Source: DASZZX01 sp036260415
GTDB taxonomy: Bacteria > Actinomycetota > Nitriliruptoria > Nitriliruptorales > JAHWKO01
Reading direction: 5' to 3'
Assembly: GCA_036260415.1 (NCBI GenBank)
Contig: DASZZX010000050.1
Location: forward strand, 1 to 13,482
Length of the DNA stretch: 13,482 nucleotides
Below, piece by piece: positions 13,279 through 13,482 of the stretch. Each line of letters starts with the position of its first letter. Position 1 is the stretch's first letter. Both the position numbers and the translations under genes were made by a program. The notes under the pieces were generated by a model that had not been told where the DNA came from, searched no databases, and saw only the letters and a program-made list of their open reading frames with translations.

Positions 13279-13482
13279 CGAGCCTCCCGTGTGAGCGGCA
13301 GTCGGAGTATCACCCGCCGGCGGCGCTTGCGTGTAGGGGTTCACCCCCAGATCTGTCGTCATGCTCGCGCCGGGCGACACGTCACTGCCCGCAACGCTGC
13401 CCCAGCCTTGCGGCCCTACGCGATGAACGCGGGGGTGGCGGGCTGGCTTTGAGTGCGGCGGCCCCGGAGTCTTGGCGTGATG
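13279..13482. other. Upstream region of the kinase/regulator operon
   Basis: This holds the kinase ribosome-binding site (GGGAGG near 13283-13288 on the minus strand) and presumably the operon promoter. If the kinase starts at 13380, the first 100 bases are coding. No other gene, operator or terminator was recognised up to the window edge. Confidence 0.3.

Noticed and set aside
1..13482. CRISPR array, tRNA or rRNA genes, toxin-antitoxin or known defence system
   Set aside because: No regularly spaced repeats, no tRNA- or rRNA-like sequence and no defence-type domain were seen. The LuxR ATPase is a STAND-type protein, but its HTH and helical repeats fit transcription control rather than phage defence.

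Overview
The window is GC-rich DNA, with a strong bias for G or C at codon third positions. The gene families (MocR/GntR, DUF899, RibD-C type reductases, large LuxR ATPase regulators, NarL-type two-component pairs, an ISL3 element) suggest a high-GC actinomycete. No rRNA or tRNA is visible, so nothing finer can be said. Almost all genes lie on the minus strand.

Layout. (1) 1-5652 is a run of small accessory-metabolism genes: three RibD-C/dihydrofolate-reductase-like proteins (252-908 intact, 1005-1598 broken, 1687-2292 intact), a DUF899 thioredoxin-like protein (2334-3148, frameshifted), a divergent truncated MocR/GntR regulator (3300-3631, plus strand), an NTF2/SnoaL-like protein (3644-4047, frameshifted), an unresolved decayed stretch (4048-4595), an intact alpha/beta hydrolase (4596-5432) and an N-terminal remnant of a second one (5429-5652). 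(2) 5756-8563 is a 935-residue LuxR-family regulator with an N-terminal P-loop ATPase. (3) 8810-10226 is a complete ISL3-type insertion sequence with inverted repeats and an 8-bp target duplication. Its transposase is frameshifted, and it sits in the 3' end of an already degraded reading frame (start near 10699). (4) 10844-13278 is an intact, translationally overlapping two-component system: a multi-pass membrane histidine kinase followed by a NarL-type response regulator.

How it fits together. The intact blocks are the regulators (LuxR ATPase; kinase/regulator pair), two reductase-like enzymes and one hydrolase. The LuxR ATPase is transcribed toward the hydrolase remnant and the intact hydrolase and may control them. 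At least seven reading frames are broken, yet the 2.8-kb LuxR gene and the 2.4-kb kinase/regulator block contain no lesion. That pattern fits local gene decay in an accessory island better than uniform sequencing error, though error cannot be excluded without reads. I see no convincing new defence, biosynthetic or mobile system. The most distinctive structures are the exactly delimited ISL3 element and a hairpin that covers its transposase ribosome-binding site and start codon.
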